Assembly (NCBI GenBank): GCA_015231435.1
Contig: JADGBN010000021.1
Coordinates: 1,648 to 33,767 of the forward strand
Reading direction: 5' to 3'
DNA length: 32,120 nt
Source of the DNA: Gammaproteobacteria bacterium
GTDB lineage: Bacteria; Pseudomonadota; Gammaproteobacteria; Thiohalomonadales; Thiohalomonadaceae
A program made the translations under genes and the position numbers. Below, piece by piece: positions 19,154 through 32,120 of the stretch. Each line of letters begins with the position of its first letter. The first letter of the stretch is position 1. Below the pieces are notes generated by a model. It saw nothing but the letters and a program-made list of their open reading frames with translations, was not told the origin of the DNA and searched no databases.

Positions 19154-19465
19154 TTATCCGAGCTTTATTTGGACATCTACGCCTGCGGCGAGATCAAGCT
19201 TCATCAACGCATCAACCGTTTTATCAGTTGGTTCAACAATATCGAGCATACGTTTAAAGGTGCGCAACTCATACTGATCGCGCGCATCCTTATTCACATG
19301 CGGTGAAGTTAAAACTGTGAAGCGCTCTTTCTTAACCGGCAGAGGTATCGGGCCAATTACCTGTGCACCGGTACGTTTTGCAGTATCGACAATTTCACGC
19401 GCAGACTGGTCAATCTGACGATGATCAAACGATTTCAAACGAATACGGATCTTTTGACTTTTCAT
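19154..19465 (-). CDS. rpsJ: 30S ribosomal protein S10
   Basis: S10 lies in the 30S head; as NusE it also joins the NusB antitermination complex. From the ATG at 19465 the product is 103 residues, exactly the E. coli length: [58 protein letters not shown] and [14 protein letters not shown] further upstream would overlap tuf and adds non-homologous residues. The ATG is only 4 nt after the tuf stop, so it is probably translated by coupling and has no separate leader. Confidence 0.98.
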   Translation of the reverse strand: MKSQKIRIRLKSFDHRQIDQSAREIVDTAKRTGAQVIGPIPLPVKKERFTVLTSPHVNKDARDQYELRTFKRMLDIVEPTDKTVDALMKLDLAAGVDVQIKLG

Positions 19466-19469
19466 CAGA

Positions 19470-20660
19470 TTACTCAATTATTTTAGCAACAACACCAGCA
19501 CCAACGGTACGACCACCTTCGCGAATCGCGAAACGCAGTCCATCTTCCATGGCGATGGGGTTTATCAGGCTGACAGTCATTTTGACGTTGTCACCCGGCA
19601 TGACCATTTCGATACCCTCTGGCAGGTCGCAGGCGCCGGTGACGTCGGTGGTTCTAAAATAGAACTGTGGACGGTAGCCGTTAAAGAAGGGGGTATGACG
19701 ACCACCCTCATCTTTGCCAAGTACGTAAACTTCTGCCTCAAACTTGGTATGCGGGGTGATGGAGTTGGGCTTTGCCAGTACCTGACCACGCTCAACATCA
19801 TCACGCTTGGTGCCACGCAGCAGGACGCCAACGTTGTCTCCAGCCTGTCCCTGATCCAGCAATTTGCGGAACATCTCAACGCCGGTGACGGTTGTTTTGG
19901 TGGTATCTTTAATACCGACTATCGCGACCTCTTCACCAACCTTGACAACTCCACGCTCAATACGTCCGGTCACTACGGTGCCGCGTCCTGAGATGGAGAA
20001 GACATCTTCGATAGGCATCAGGAAGGTTCCGTCTATCGCACGCTCTGGCTCTGGTATCCACGCATCCATTGCGGTCACTAGGCGTTCGATAGACTGAACA
20101 CCGATTTCGCTGTTCTCACCTTCCAGCGCTTTTAGAGCTGAACCGGTGATAATCGGGGTGTCGTCTCCGGGGAAGTCATAACTGTCGAGGAGTTCACGAA
20201 CTTCCATCTCAACCAGCTCAAGAAGCTCGGCATCGTCAACCATGTCTGCCTTGTTAAGGTAGACGAGAATGTAGGGGACGCCAACCTGACGCGACAGCAG
20301 AATGTGCTCTCGGGTTTGTGGCATCGGGCCATCCGCTGCTGAGACCACCAGTATCGCGCCATCCATCTGTGCCGCACCGGTAATCATGTTCTTGACATAG
20401 TCCGCGTGTCCGGGACAGTCTACGTGGGCATAGTGGCGTGCTTCTGACTCGTACTCAACGTGTGCAGTTGCAATGGTGATACCACGCGCACGCTCTTCCG
20501 GCGCACTGTCGATATTGGCGTAATCTTTAAACTCGCCGCCAAACTTTGCGGCCATGACTTTGGTGATCGCTGCGGTCAAGGTTGTCTTGCCGTGGTCAAC
20601 GTGCCCTATCGTCCCTACGTTAACGTGGGGTTTTTTTCTCTGAAACTTCTCTTTAGCCAC
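19470..20660 (-). CDS. tuf: Elongation factor Tu
   Basis: EF-Tu delivers aminoacyl-tRNA to the ribosome as a GTPase. The 396-residue product has G1 GHVDHGKT (19-26), DCPGH with the catalytic His (81-85) and NKAD (136-139; E. coli NKCD), then domains 2 and 3 with [13 protein letters not shown] and [15 protein letters not shown], ending [15 protein letters not shown]. The start codon is GTG (20660), with GAGG upstream. It is 32 nt after fusA. Gammaproteobacteria often have a second tuf gene near rplK/nusG, which would be outside this window. Confidence 0.99.
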   Translation of the reverse strand: MAKEKFQRKKPHVNVGTIGHVDHGKTTLTAAITKVMAAKFGGEFKDYANIDSAPEERARGITIATAHVEYESEARHYAHVDCPGHADYVKNMITGAAQMDGAILVVSAADGPMPQTREHILLSRQVGVPYILVYLNKADMVDDAELLELVEMEVRELLDSYDFPGDDTPIITGSALKALEGENSEIGVQSIERLVTAMDAWIPEPERAIDGTFLMPIEDVFSISGRGTVVTGRIERGVVKVGEEVAIVGIKDTTKTTVTGVEMFRKLLDQGQAGDNVGVLLRGTKRDDVERGQVLAKPNSITPHTKFEAEVYVLGKDEGGRHTPFFNGYRPQFYFRTTDVTGACDLPEGIEMVMPGDNVKMTVSLINPIAMEDGLRFAIREGGRTVGAGVVAKIIE

Positions 20661-20692
20661 CGTAATCTACCTCTACATCAAGATTGCAAAAA

Positions 20693-22792
20693 TTAAGAAC
20701 TCTTTTTGATAACCGCTTCAGCAACACTGTTCGGTGCTTCTGCATACTTACAGAACTCCATCGAATAGGTCGCGCGTCCCTGGGTTGCCGAACGCATATC
20801 GGTTGCATAACCAAACATTTCAGCAAGCGGTACTTCCGCACGAATCACTTTTCCTGAAACGCTGTCATCCATTCCCTGTACGAGACCACGACGACGATTG
20901 AGGTCACCCATAATATCACCCATGTACTCTTCCGGGGTGACAACCTCAACCTTCATTACCGGCTCCAACAGATAGAGGCCGGCACTCTGTGCGCCCGCCT
21001 TAAAGCCCATCGAACCGGCGATCTTAAATGCCATCTCGTTTGAGTCAACATCATGGTAACTACCGTCAAAAATGGTGACCTTGACATCCTCAATAGGGAA
21101 GCCTGCAAGCACGCCATTCTGCATCTGCTCCTGAACGCCCTTATCAACCGCAGGAACGTACTCACGAGGAACAACACCGCCGACAATGCCATTGACAAAT
21201 TCATAACCTTTGCCCTGCTCCTGCGGCTCAAGCCGCAGCCAGACGTGACCATACTGTCCACGACCACCCGACTGACGCACAAACTTACCTTCAGCTTCAA
21301 CGGTCTTGCGAATCCCTTCACGATAGGCAACCTGTGGCGCGCCGACGTTTGCCTCAACCTTAAACTCACGCTTCATGCGATCAACAATGATCTCAAGGTG
21401 AAGCTCACCCATACCAGAGATAATTGTCTGACCTGACTCCTCATCGGTGCGAACTCGGAAAGAGGGATCTTCCTGTGCCAGTTTTGACAGAGCGATACCC
21501 ATCTTCTCTTGGTCAACCTTGGTTTTAGGCTCAATCGCCACCGAGATAACCGGATCGGGAAACTCCATACGCTCAAGCGTTATTACCTTATTGAGGTCAC
21601 AAAGCGTTTCACCGGTGGTCACATCTTTCAGACCGACCGCTGCAGCAATATCACCTGCACGAACTTCTTTAATCTCTTCGCGGCTATTGGCATGCATCTG
21701 GAGAATACGGCCAATGCGCTCTTTTCGTGACTTTATCGGGTTATAGACCGAGTCACCTGAATTCAGCACACCCGAGTAGACACGGAAAAAAGTTAGCGTC
21801 CCAACAAATGGATCGGTTGCAATCTTAAATGCAAGCGCGGCAAACGGCTCGGTATCATCAGACCTACGCACTGCCTCAGTACCTGCTGCATCATCAAGAA
21901 TACCAGCAATCGGCGGCACATCGACAGGCGATGGCATATACTCAACCACCGCATCAAGCATTGCCTGAACACCTTTATTCTTAAAGGCAGAACCGCAGAA
22001 GCAGGGAATAATCTCACCTTTCAAAGTACGCAGACGAATTCCCAGCTTGATCTCTTCAACGCTGAACTCTTCACCCTCAAGATACTTTTCCATCAACTCT
22101 TCGTTGCCTTCGGCTGCCGCTTCGATAATATTAGCGCGCAACTCCTGCGACTGCTCCAGTAGTTCTGCCGGAATTTCACGCGCATCATAGGTCATTCCCA
22201 TGTCAGCTTCGTTCCAGTAGATCGCCTTCATACGCAGCAGATCGACAACACCTTCAAACTTCTCTTCCGCGCCAATATTGAGTTGCATCGGCACCGCATT
22301 GGCGCCAAGACGCAGACGAATCTGGGCAACCACCCGCAGAAAATTTGCACCCGCACGATCCATCTTGTTAACAAAGGCAAGCCTTGGCACGCCGTACTTG
22401 TTCGCTTGACGCCAAACGGTTTCAGATTGCGGCTCAACGCCACCCACTGCGCAAAAAACGGCACAGGCACCATCGAGTACACGCAGCGAGCGCTCTACCT
22501 CAATCGTAAAATCGACGTGTCCGGGGGTATCAATAATGTTGAAGCGATGTTGCGGAAACTGCTTGTCCATTCCCTGCCAGAAACAGGTTGTCGCTGCTGA
22601 GGTGATAGTAATACCACGCTCCTGCTCCTGTTCCATCCAGTCCATGGTCGCTGCGCCATCATGAACTTCACCAATTTTATGGGAGACACCCGTGTAAAAC
22701 AGGATACGTTCGGTGGTTGTCGTCTTGCCTGCATCAATATGGGCCATGATGCCGAGGTTACGATAACGTTCGATTGGGGTATTACGTGCCAC
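20693..22792 (-). CDS. fusA: Elongation factor G
   Basis: EF-G drives translocation and, with RRF, ribosome recycling. The 699-residue product (E. coli 704) has P-loop AHIDAGKT (17-24), switch 2 DTPGH (88-92) and NKMD (142-145), then domains II-V, including [18 protein letters not shown] (domain IV) and the C-terminal [10 protein letters not shown] region. The start is GTG (22792), with AAGGA 8 nt before it. It lies 21 nt after rpsG. No fusidic-acid-type alteration can be judged by eye. Confidence 0.99.
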   Translation of the reverse strand: MARNTPIERYRNLGIMAHIDAGKTTTTERILFYTGVSHKIGEVHDGAATMDWMEQEQERGITITSAATTCFWQGMDKQFPQHRFNIIDTPGHVDFTIEVERSLRVLDGACAVFCAVGGVEPQSETVWRQANKYGVPRLAFVNKMDRAGANFLRVVAQIRLRLGANAVPMQLNIGAEEKFEGVVDLLRMKAIYWNEADMGMTYDAREIPAELLEQSQELRANIIEAAAEGNEELMEKYLEGEEFSVEEIKLGIRLRTLKGEIIPCFCGSAFKNKGVQAMLDAVVEYMPSPVDVPPIAGILDDAAGTEAVRRSDDTEPFAALAFKIATDPFVGTLTFFRVYSGVLNSGDSVYNPIKSRKERIGRILQMHANSREEIKEVRAGDIAAAVGLKDVTTGETLCDLNKVITLERMEFPDPVISVAIEPKTKVDQEKMGIALSKLAQEDPSFRVRTDEESGQTIISGMGELHLEIIVDRMKREFKVEANVGAPQVAYREGIRKTVEAEGKFVRQSGGRGQYGHVWLRLEPQEQGKGYEFVNGIVGGVVPREYVPAVDKGVQEQMQNGVLAGFPIEDVKVTIFDGSYHDVDSNEMAFKIAGSMGFKAGAQSAGLYLLEPVMKVEVVTPEEYMGDIMGDLNRRRGLVQGMDDSVSGKVIRAEVPLAEMFGYATDMRSATQGRATYSMEFCKYAEAPNSVAEAVIKKSS

Positions 22793-22813
22793 GTTGTTAG
22801 TCCTTGTTCCTGA

Positions 22814-23290
<477 letters not shown>

Positions 23291-23332
23291 TTATTCCTAA
23301 AACTAAAGACGATTAATTGAAACTTGCTTGGA

Positions 23333-23814
<482 letters not shown>

Positions 23815-23884
23815 GCGACATTTCTGATTTCGCCTGATTAACAACCGCTATTTCACAAACCACCCACTTCCACCGATTAATTGA

Positions 23885-23909
23885 CTGTTGTGAGTTTTGC
23901 CCACAACAG
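23885..23909. other. Inverted repeat after rpoC
   Basis: CTGTTGTG (23885-23892) and CACAACAG (23902-23909) form an 8-bp stem with a 9-nt loop, 10 nt after the rpoC stop. No U tract follows on either strand, so it is at best a weak terminator; an mRNA-processing or 3'-end stabilising role is possible. The rest of the 212-nt rpoC-rpsL gap holds the str promoter and the rpsL leader. Confidence 0.6.
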
Positions 23910-23919
23910 GCTTCTTCTG

Positions 23920-28095
<4,176 letters not shown>

Positions 28096-28158
28096 TGCAC
28101 ACTGCCCTCAAATGGTTTGCGCTGACGCATCAAGTTCTGCCAAGACCGCATAGTCAAA

Positions 28159-31100
28159 CTATTCGTCTTCCAGCTCTAGTTCGATATCAATTCCCAATGC
28201 CCGAATCTCCTTCACCAGCACGTTAAAGGACTCAGGCATTCCGGCATCAATGGTGTGGTTGCCATCGACAATGTTTTTGTACATTTTGGTACGACCGGCG
28301 ACATCATCCGACTTCACCGTTAGCATCTCCTGCAGCGTATAGGAGGCACCATAGGCCTCAAGCGCCCAGACCTCCATCTCACCAAAGCGCTGTCCACCAA
28401 ATTGCGCCTTACCCCCCAGTGGTTGCTGAGTTACCAAACTGTAGGGTCCCGTTGAGCGGGCATGCATTTTGTCATCCACCAAGTGGTTGAGCTTAAGCAT
28501 ATACATATAACCCACGGTCACTGGCCGATCAAAGGCATCACCAGTACGACCATCGTAAAGCACCGCTTGACCTGTTTCGGGTAGTCCAGCAAGACGTAGC
28601 ATACGACGAATCTCGCTCTCATCAGCACCATCAAAAACCGGTGTTGCCATCGGAACGCCGGCGCGCAGATTTTGACAAAGGACCACAACCTCAGCGTCAG
28701 TTAAGCTATCCAAATCTTCATGGGTTCCGCTCTGGTTGTAGATTTCACCCAGATAGCCTCGCAGCTTCTCGACCTCCGCTTTCGCCTGCAGCATTTCACC
28801 AATACGTTTGCCTAACCCTTTGGCAGCCCAGCCAAGGTGGGTCTCAAGCACCTGACCGACGTTCATCCGAGAAGGAACACCAAGAGGATTAAGGACGATA
28901 TCCACCGGTGTGCCATCGGCAGAGAATGGCATATCCTCAACCGGGACAATCATCGAGATAACCCCTTTGTTACCATGACGCCCCGCCATTTTGTCACCCG
29001 GCTGAATACGCCGCTTCACTGCCAGATAGATTTTCACCATTTTGAGAACGCCCGGTGCGAGATCGTCACCCTGCGTTACTTTTTTACGCTTGCTCTCAAA
29101 CTGCGCCTCAAAACTCTTCTTCTGCGCTTTAATTTGCGCCGAGATAGCCTCAAGCTGGCTGTTCGCCTCGTCATCGATGAGACGAATTTCAAACCACTTT
29201 TCGCGGTCAAGTCCCGAGAGATAGGCCTTGTTAATTTTATCGCCTGATTTCAGACCAGCGGGACCACCGGCAGCCTCTTTGCGTAACAGCAAAGACTCCA
29301 CGCGCTGATAGGCATCACCTTCCATAATCCGTTGCCGATCAAGGAGATCTTTGCGAATGCTTTCAATCTCCATCTCCTCAATCTGCGTCGCACGCGCATC
29401 TTTTTCTAAACCATCACGGGTAAAGACTTGAACACCGATAACCGTTCCGTTCATCCCCGAGGGGACGCGTAACGAGGTATCTTTAACATCGGAGGCCTTT
29501 TCACCAAAAATGGCGCGTAACAACTTCTCTTCAGGGGTGAGTTGTGTCTCCCCTTTTGGCGTAACTTTACCTACAAGAATCTCACCGGCCTTAACCTCTG
29601 CGCCAATATGAACAATTCCGGACTCATCGAGCCTACCAAGTGCACCCTCTCCGACATTGGGAATATCAGCAGTGATCTCTTCAGCGCCGAGTTTGGTATC
29701 ACGGGCAATACAACTCAATTCCTGAATATGGATAGTGGTGAAGCGATCTTCCTCGACAACCCGCTCAGAGATAAGAATGGAGTCCTCAAAGTTATAGCCA
29801 TTCCACGGCATAAAGGCGACCAGCATATTCTGCCCCAGTGCCAACTCACCCAGATCCGTTGAAGGACCATCGGCAAGACAGTCACCACGGCTAATTTGAT
29901 CGCCGGGTTTGACTAGTGGCCGTTGATTAATACAGGTATTCTGATTCGAGCGGGTATATTTGGTCAGGTTGTAAATATCTACCCCAGACTCACCGGCGAC
30001 CGTCTCATCGTCATTCACCCGCACCACAATGCGCGCCGCATCGGCGGTATCCACGACACCACCACGACGTGCAGTCACCACGACACCGGAGTCAACCGCA
30101 ACCGAACGCTCCATACCGGTTCCGACGACTGGCTTCTCGGCACGCAGGGTCGGGACCGCTTGACGCTGCATGTTTGCACCCATGAGTGCGCGGTTAGCGT
30201 CATCATGCTCAAGAAAGGGAATAAGCGATGCTGCTACCGAGACGATCTGCTTGGGTGAAACATCCAGCATATCGACCTTATGACGCGGTGCCAGGGTAAA
30301 CTCGTTAAGATGACGGCAGGAGACCAGCTCATCCATCAGCTTGCCGTTACCATCAATGCCGACGTTTGCCTGCGCGATGTAATGTTCGCCCTCATCTATC
30401 GCTGAAAGATAGACGATATCATCGGTGACTGTGCCCTCCACGACCTTACGATAGGGCGTTTCAAGAAAGCCATAGTTATTGGTGCGGGCGTAAACCGCCA
30501 GGGAGTTTATCAGACCAATGTTCGGCCCCTCAGGGGTCTCAATCGGACAGACGCGTCCGTAATGGGTCGGATGGACGTCACGAACCTCAAAGCCGGCACG
30601 CTCACGCGTCAAACCACCGGGGCCGAGTGCCGAAATACGGCGTTTGTGGGTCACCTCGGAGAGCGGATTGTTCTGATCCATAAACTGCGACAACTGGCTG
30701 GAACCAAAGAACTCTTTAATCGCAGCCGAAACCGGTTTGGCGTTAATCAACTCCTGCGGCATCAGGTTCTCTGACTCGGCAATCGTCAAACGCTCTTTTA
30801 CGGCGCGCTCGACACGCACCAGGCCGATGCGAAACTGGTTCTCTGCCATCTCACCAATACTGCGCACACGACGGTTTCCAAGGTGGTCAATATCATCGAC
30901 CGTCCCTTTGCCGTTACGAATGTCGATAAGCGTCTTCATCACCGCAAGAATGTCTGCGTTAGAGAGCACACCCTCACCCTCAACCTCTTCACGGCCAACG
31001 CGACGGTTAAACTTCATCCGTCCGACGACGGAGAGATCGTAACGCTCACTGGTAAAAAAGAGGTTCTGGAAAAGATTTTCGGCAGACTCTTTGGTCGGTG

Positions 31101-32120
31101 GTTCGCCGGGGCGCATCATGCGGTAGATCTCAACCAGCGCCTCAAGCGGACTCGAGGTCGCATCAATACGCAGGGTATCTGAAATAAATGGACCACAATC
31201 GAGATCATTGGTGAAGATAGTCTCTACTTCATTAATCTCAGCCTCTTTCAGCTTGTCAATTAAGGTTGCAGTCAACTCATCATTGGCACTGGCGATCACC
31301 TCGCCACTATCTTTGTCGATATAATCGTGCGCCAGCACCTTACCGAGCACCGACTCAATACCAATCTCGATATACTCAACACCCGCCTCTTCCAGCGCTT
31401 TAGTATGGCGGACAGTAATACGGCGTCCCTTCTCGACGAGAACTTTATTCTTTATTTTAATGTCATTCATCGCGACCTGACCCCGCAGACGATCAGGAAT
31501 TAACTTAATCGACGCCCCCTCTGCGGTAAAAAGAATGGCATCTCGGGCAAAGAAGGTATTGAGGATCTCTTCGGTATTCAGGCCAAGCGCACGCAGCAGC
31601 ACCGTTGATGGCAGTTTGCGGCGACGGTCGATACGCATAAAGAGACAATCTTTCGGATCAAACTCAAAATCGAGCCAGGAACCACGATAGGGGATAATGC
31701 GGGCACTATAGAGCTTCTTGCCCGAAGAGTGAGTTTTACCCTTATCATGTTCAAAAAAGACACCCGGCGAGCGGTGCAGCTGGGAGACGATAACCCGCTC
31801 CGTACCATTAATCACGAAGGTACCGTTGTCAGTCATCAGGGGCAACTCCCCCATATAGACCTCCTGCTCGCGGACATCCTTAATATTTTTGTTAGCCGAC
31901 TCTTTATCGTAAATCACCAGACGCAGCTTGACGCGCAGTGGCGCCGCGTAGGTCATCCCACGCATCCGGCACTCAACAACATCAAATCCCGGCTCACCCA
32001 GACGATAGCTGACATACTCTAGGGCCGCAAAACCCGAGTAACTGACAATAGGAAAGACCGAGGCGAAGGCGGCTTGCAGACCCAGGGTTTGACGCATCTC
32101 CGGGGGTAACCCCTCCTGCA
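28159..32120 (-). CDS. rpoB: RNA polymerase subunit beta (N terminus outside window)
   Basis: Beta forms the catalytic core with beta'. The frame is open to the right edge; upstream of the Met at 32097 it still encodes QEGLPPE, which is homologous to the region before E. coli LEAAFRSVFPI, so roughly the first 35-45 residues are missing. About 1319 residues are visible. The rifampicin cluster ([20 protein letters not shown], around 30640-30700) is wild type, so sensitivity is expected. [23 protein letters not shown] and the C-terminal [22 protein letters not shown] are present. The gammaproteobacterial insertion in the C-terminal half (before [11 protein letters not shown]) is present but divergent from E. 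coli. It is followed by rpoC after 63 nt. Confidence 0.99.
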   Translation of the reverse strand, partial: QEGLPPEMRQTLGLQAAFASVFPIVSYSGFAALEYVSYRLGEPGFDVVECRMRGMTYAAPLRVKLRLVIYDKESANKNIKDVREQEVYMGELPLMTDNGTFVINGTERVIVSQLHRSPGVFFEHDKGKTHSSGKKLYSARIIPYRGSWLDFEFDPKDCLFMRIDRRRKLPSTVLLRALGLNTEEILNTFFARDAILFTAEGASIKLIPDRLRGQVAMNDIKIKNKVLVEKGRRITVRHTKALEEAGVEYIEIGIESVLGKVLAHDYIDKDSGEVIASANDELTATLIDKLKEAEINEVETIFTNDLDCGPFISDTLRIDATSSPLEALVEIYRMMRPGEPPTKESAENLFQNLFFTSERYDLSVVGRMKFNRRVGREEVEGEGVLSNADILAVMKTLIDIRNGKGTVDDIDHLGNRRVRSIGEMAENQFRIGLVRVERAVKERLTIAESENLMPQELINAKPVSAAIKEFFGSSQLSQFMDQNNPLSEVTHKRRISALGPGGLTRERAGFEVRDVHPTHYGRVCPIETPEGPNIGLINSLAVYARTNNYGFLETPYRKVVEGTVTDDIVYLSAIDEGEHYIAQANVGIDGNGKLMDELVSCRHLNEFTLAPRHKVDMLDVSPKQIVSVAASLIPFLEHDDANRALMGANMQRQAVPTLRAEKPVVGTGMERSVAVDSGVVVTARRGGVVDTADAARIVVRVNDDETVAGESGVDIYNLTKYTRSNQNTCINQRPLVKPGDQISRGDCLADGPSTDLGELALGQNMLVAFMPWNGYNFEDSILISERVVEEDRFTTIHIQELSCIARDTKLGAEEITADIPNVGEGALGRLDESGIVHIGAEVKAGEILVGKVTPKGETQLTPEEKLLRAIFGEKASDVKDTSLRVPSGMNGTVIGVQVFTRDGLEKDARATQIEEMEIESIRKDLLDRQRIMEGDAYQRVESLLLRKEAAGGPAGLKSGDKINKAYLSGLDREKWFEIRLIDDEANSQLEAISAQIKAQKKSFEAQFESKRKKVTQGDDLAPGVLKMVKIYLAVKRRIQPGDKMAGRHGNKGVISMIVPVEDMPFSADGTPVDIVLNPLGVPSRMNVGQVLETHLGWAAKGLGKRIGEMLQAKAEVEKLRGYLGEIYNQSGTHEDLDSLTDAEVVVLCQNLRAGVPMATPVFDGADESEIRRMLRLAGLPETGQAVLYDGRTGDAFDRPVTVGYMYMLKLNHLVDDKMHARSTGPYSLVTQQPLGGKAQFGGQRFGEMEVWALEAYGASYTLQEMLTVKSDDVAGRTKMYKNIVDGNHTIDAGMPESFNVLVKEIRALGIDIELELEDE

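Noticed and set aside
30600-30720. Rifampicin-resistance change in RpoB, and streptomycin-resistance change in S12 (23333-23707)
   Set aside because: The rifampicin cluster and the two key lysines of S12 are the wild-type residues.
32095-32097. Met at 32097 as the rpoB start
   Set aside because: The frame continues to the window edge with residues homologous to beta, so the true start is outside.

Overview
The window is core genome from a gammaproteobacterium. RpoB, RpoC, RpoA, EF-Tu, EF-G, UvrA and most ribosomal proteins read as close homologues of the E. coli proteins. The alpha C-terminal domain of RpoA, the beta insertion of RpoB and the large trigger-loop insertion of RpoC are all of the gammaproteobacterial kind. 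I cannot name the genus. Base composition looks close to even and I see no mobile elements, tRNAs, rRNAs or CRISPR arrays.

Layout from left to right. (1) Positions 3-1937, minus strand: ssb, preceded by yajR, a major facilitator transporter with a C-terminal YAM-type domain. The two are 11-12 nt apart. (2) Positions 2039-4876, plus strand: uvrA, divergent from yajR, with a recognisable sigma-70 promoter but no LexA box that I can find. (3) Positions 4857-5621, minus strand: a SAM hydroxide adenosyltransferase (DUF62 family), overlapping the 3' end of uvrA by 20 bp. (4) Positions 5684-32120, minus strand: an uninterrupted block of transcription and translation genes. In transcription order (right to left) it runs rpoB (N terminus outside the window)-rpoC-rpsL-rpsG-fusA-tuf-rpsJ-rplC-rplD-rplW-rplB-rpsS-rplV-rpsC-rplP-rpmC-rpsQ-rplN-rplX-rplE-rpsN-rpsH-rplF-rplR-rpsE-rpmD-rplO-secY-rpmJ-rpsM-rpsK-rpsD-rpoA-rplQ, and ends in a rho-independent terminator at 5633-5659.

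This block is the beta, str, S10, spc and alpha operons of E. coli joined end to end. Three internal promoters can be read from sequence, each with a 17-nt spacer: before rpsL (Pstr), before rplN (Pspc) and before rpsM (Palpha). No separate S10 promoter or leader can fit, because rpsJ begins 4 nt after the tuf stop. Together the genes encode most of RNA polymerase, two elongation factors, many ribosomal proteins and the SecY translocon channel, so transcription, translation and secretion capacity are co-regulated.

I found no undescribed system. The points worth a second look are a four-cysteine (zinc-type) S4 in a gammaproteobacterial setting, a perfect 12-bp inverted repeat between rpsD and rpoA, a short alpha leader with little room for the E. 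coli-type S4 repression structure, the SAM-hydrolase gene that starts just after a terminator without a Shine-Dalgarno sequence, and GC-rich discriminators at Pstr and Pspc. No stretch longer than 300 bases lacks a gene; the longest gap is the 212-nt rpoC-rpsL region.
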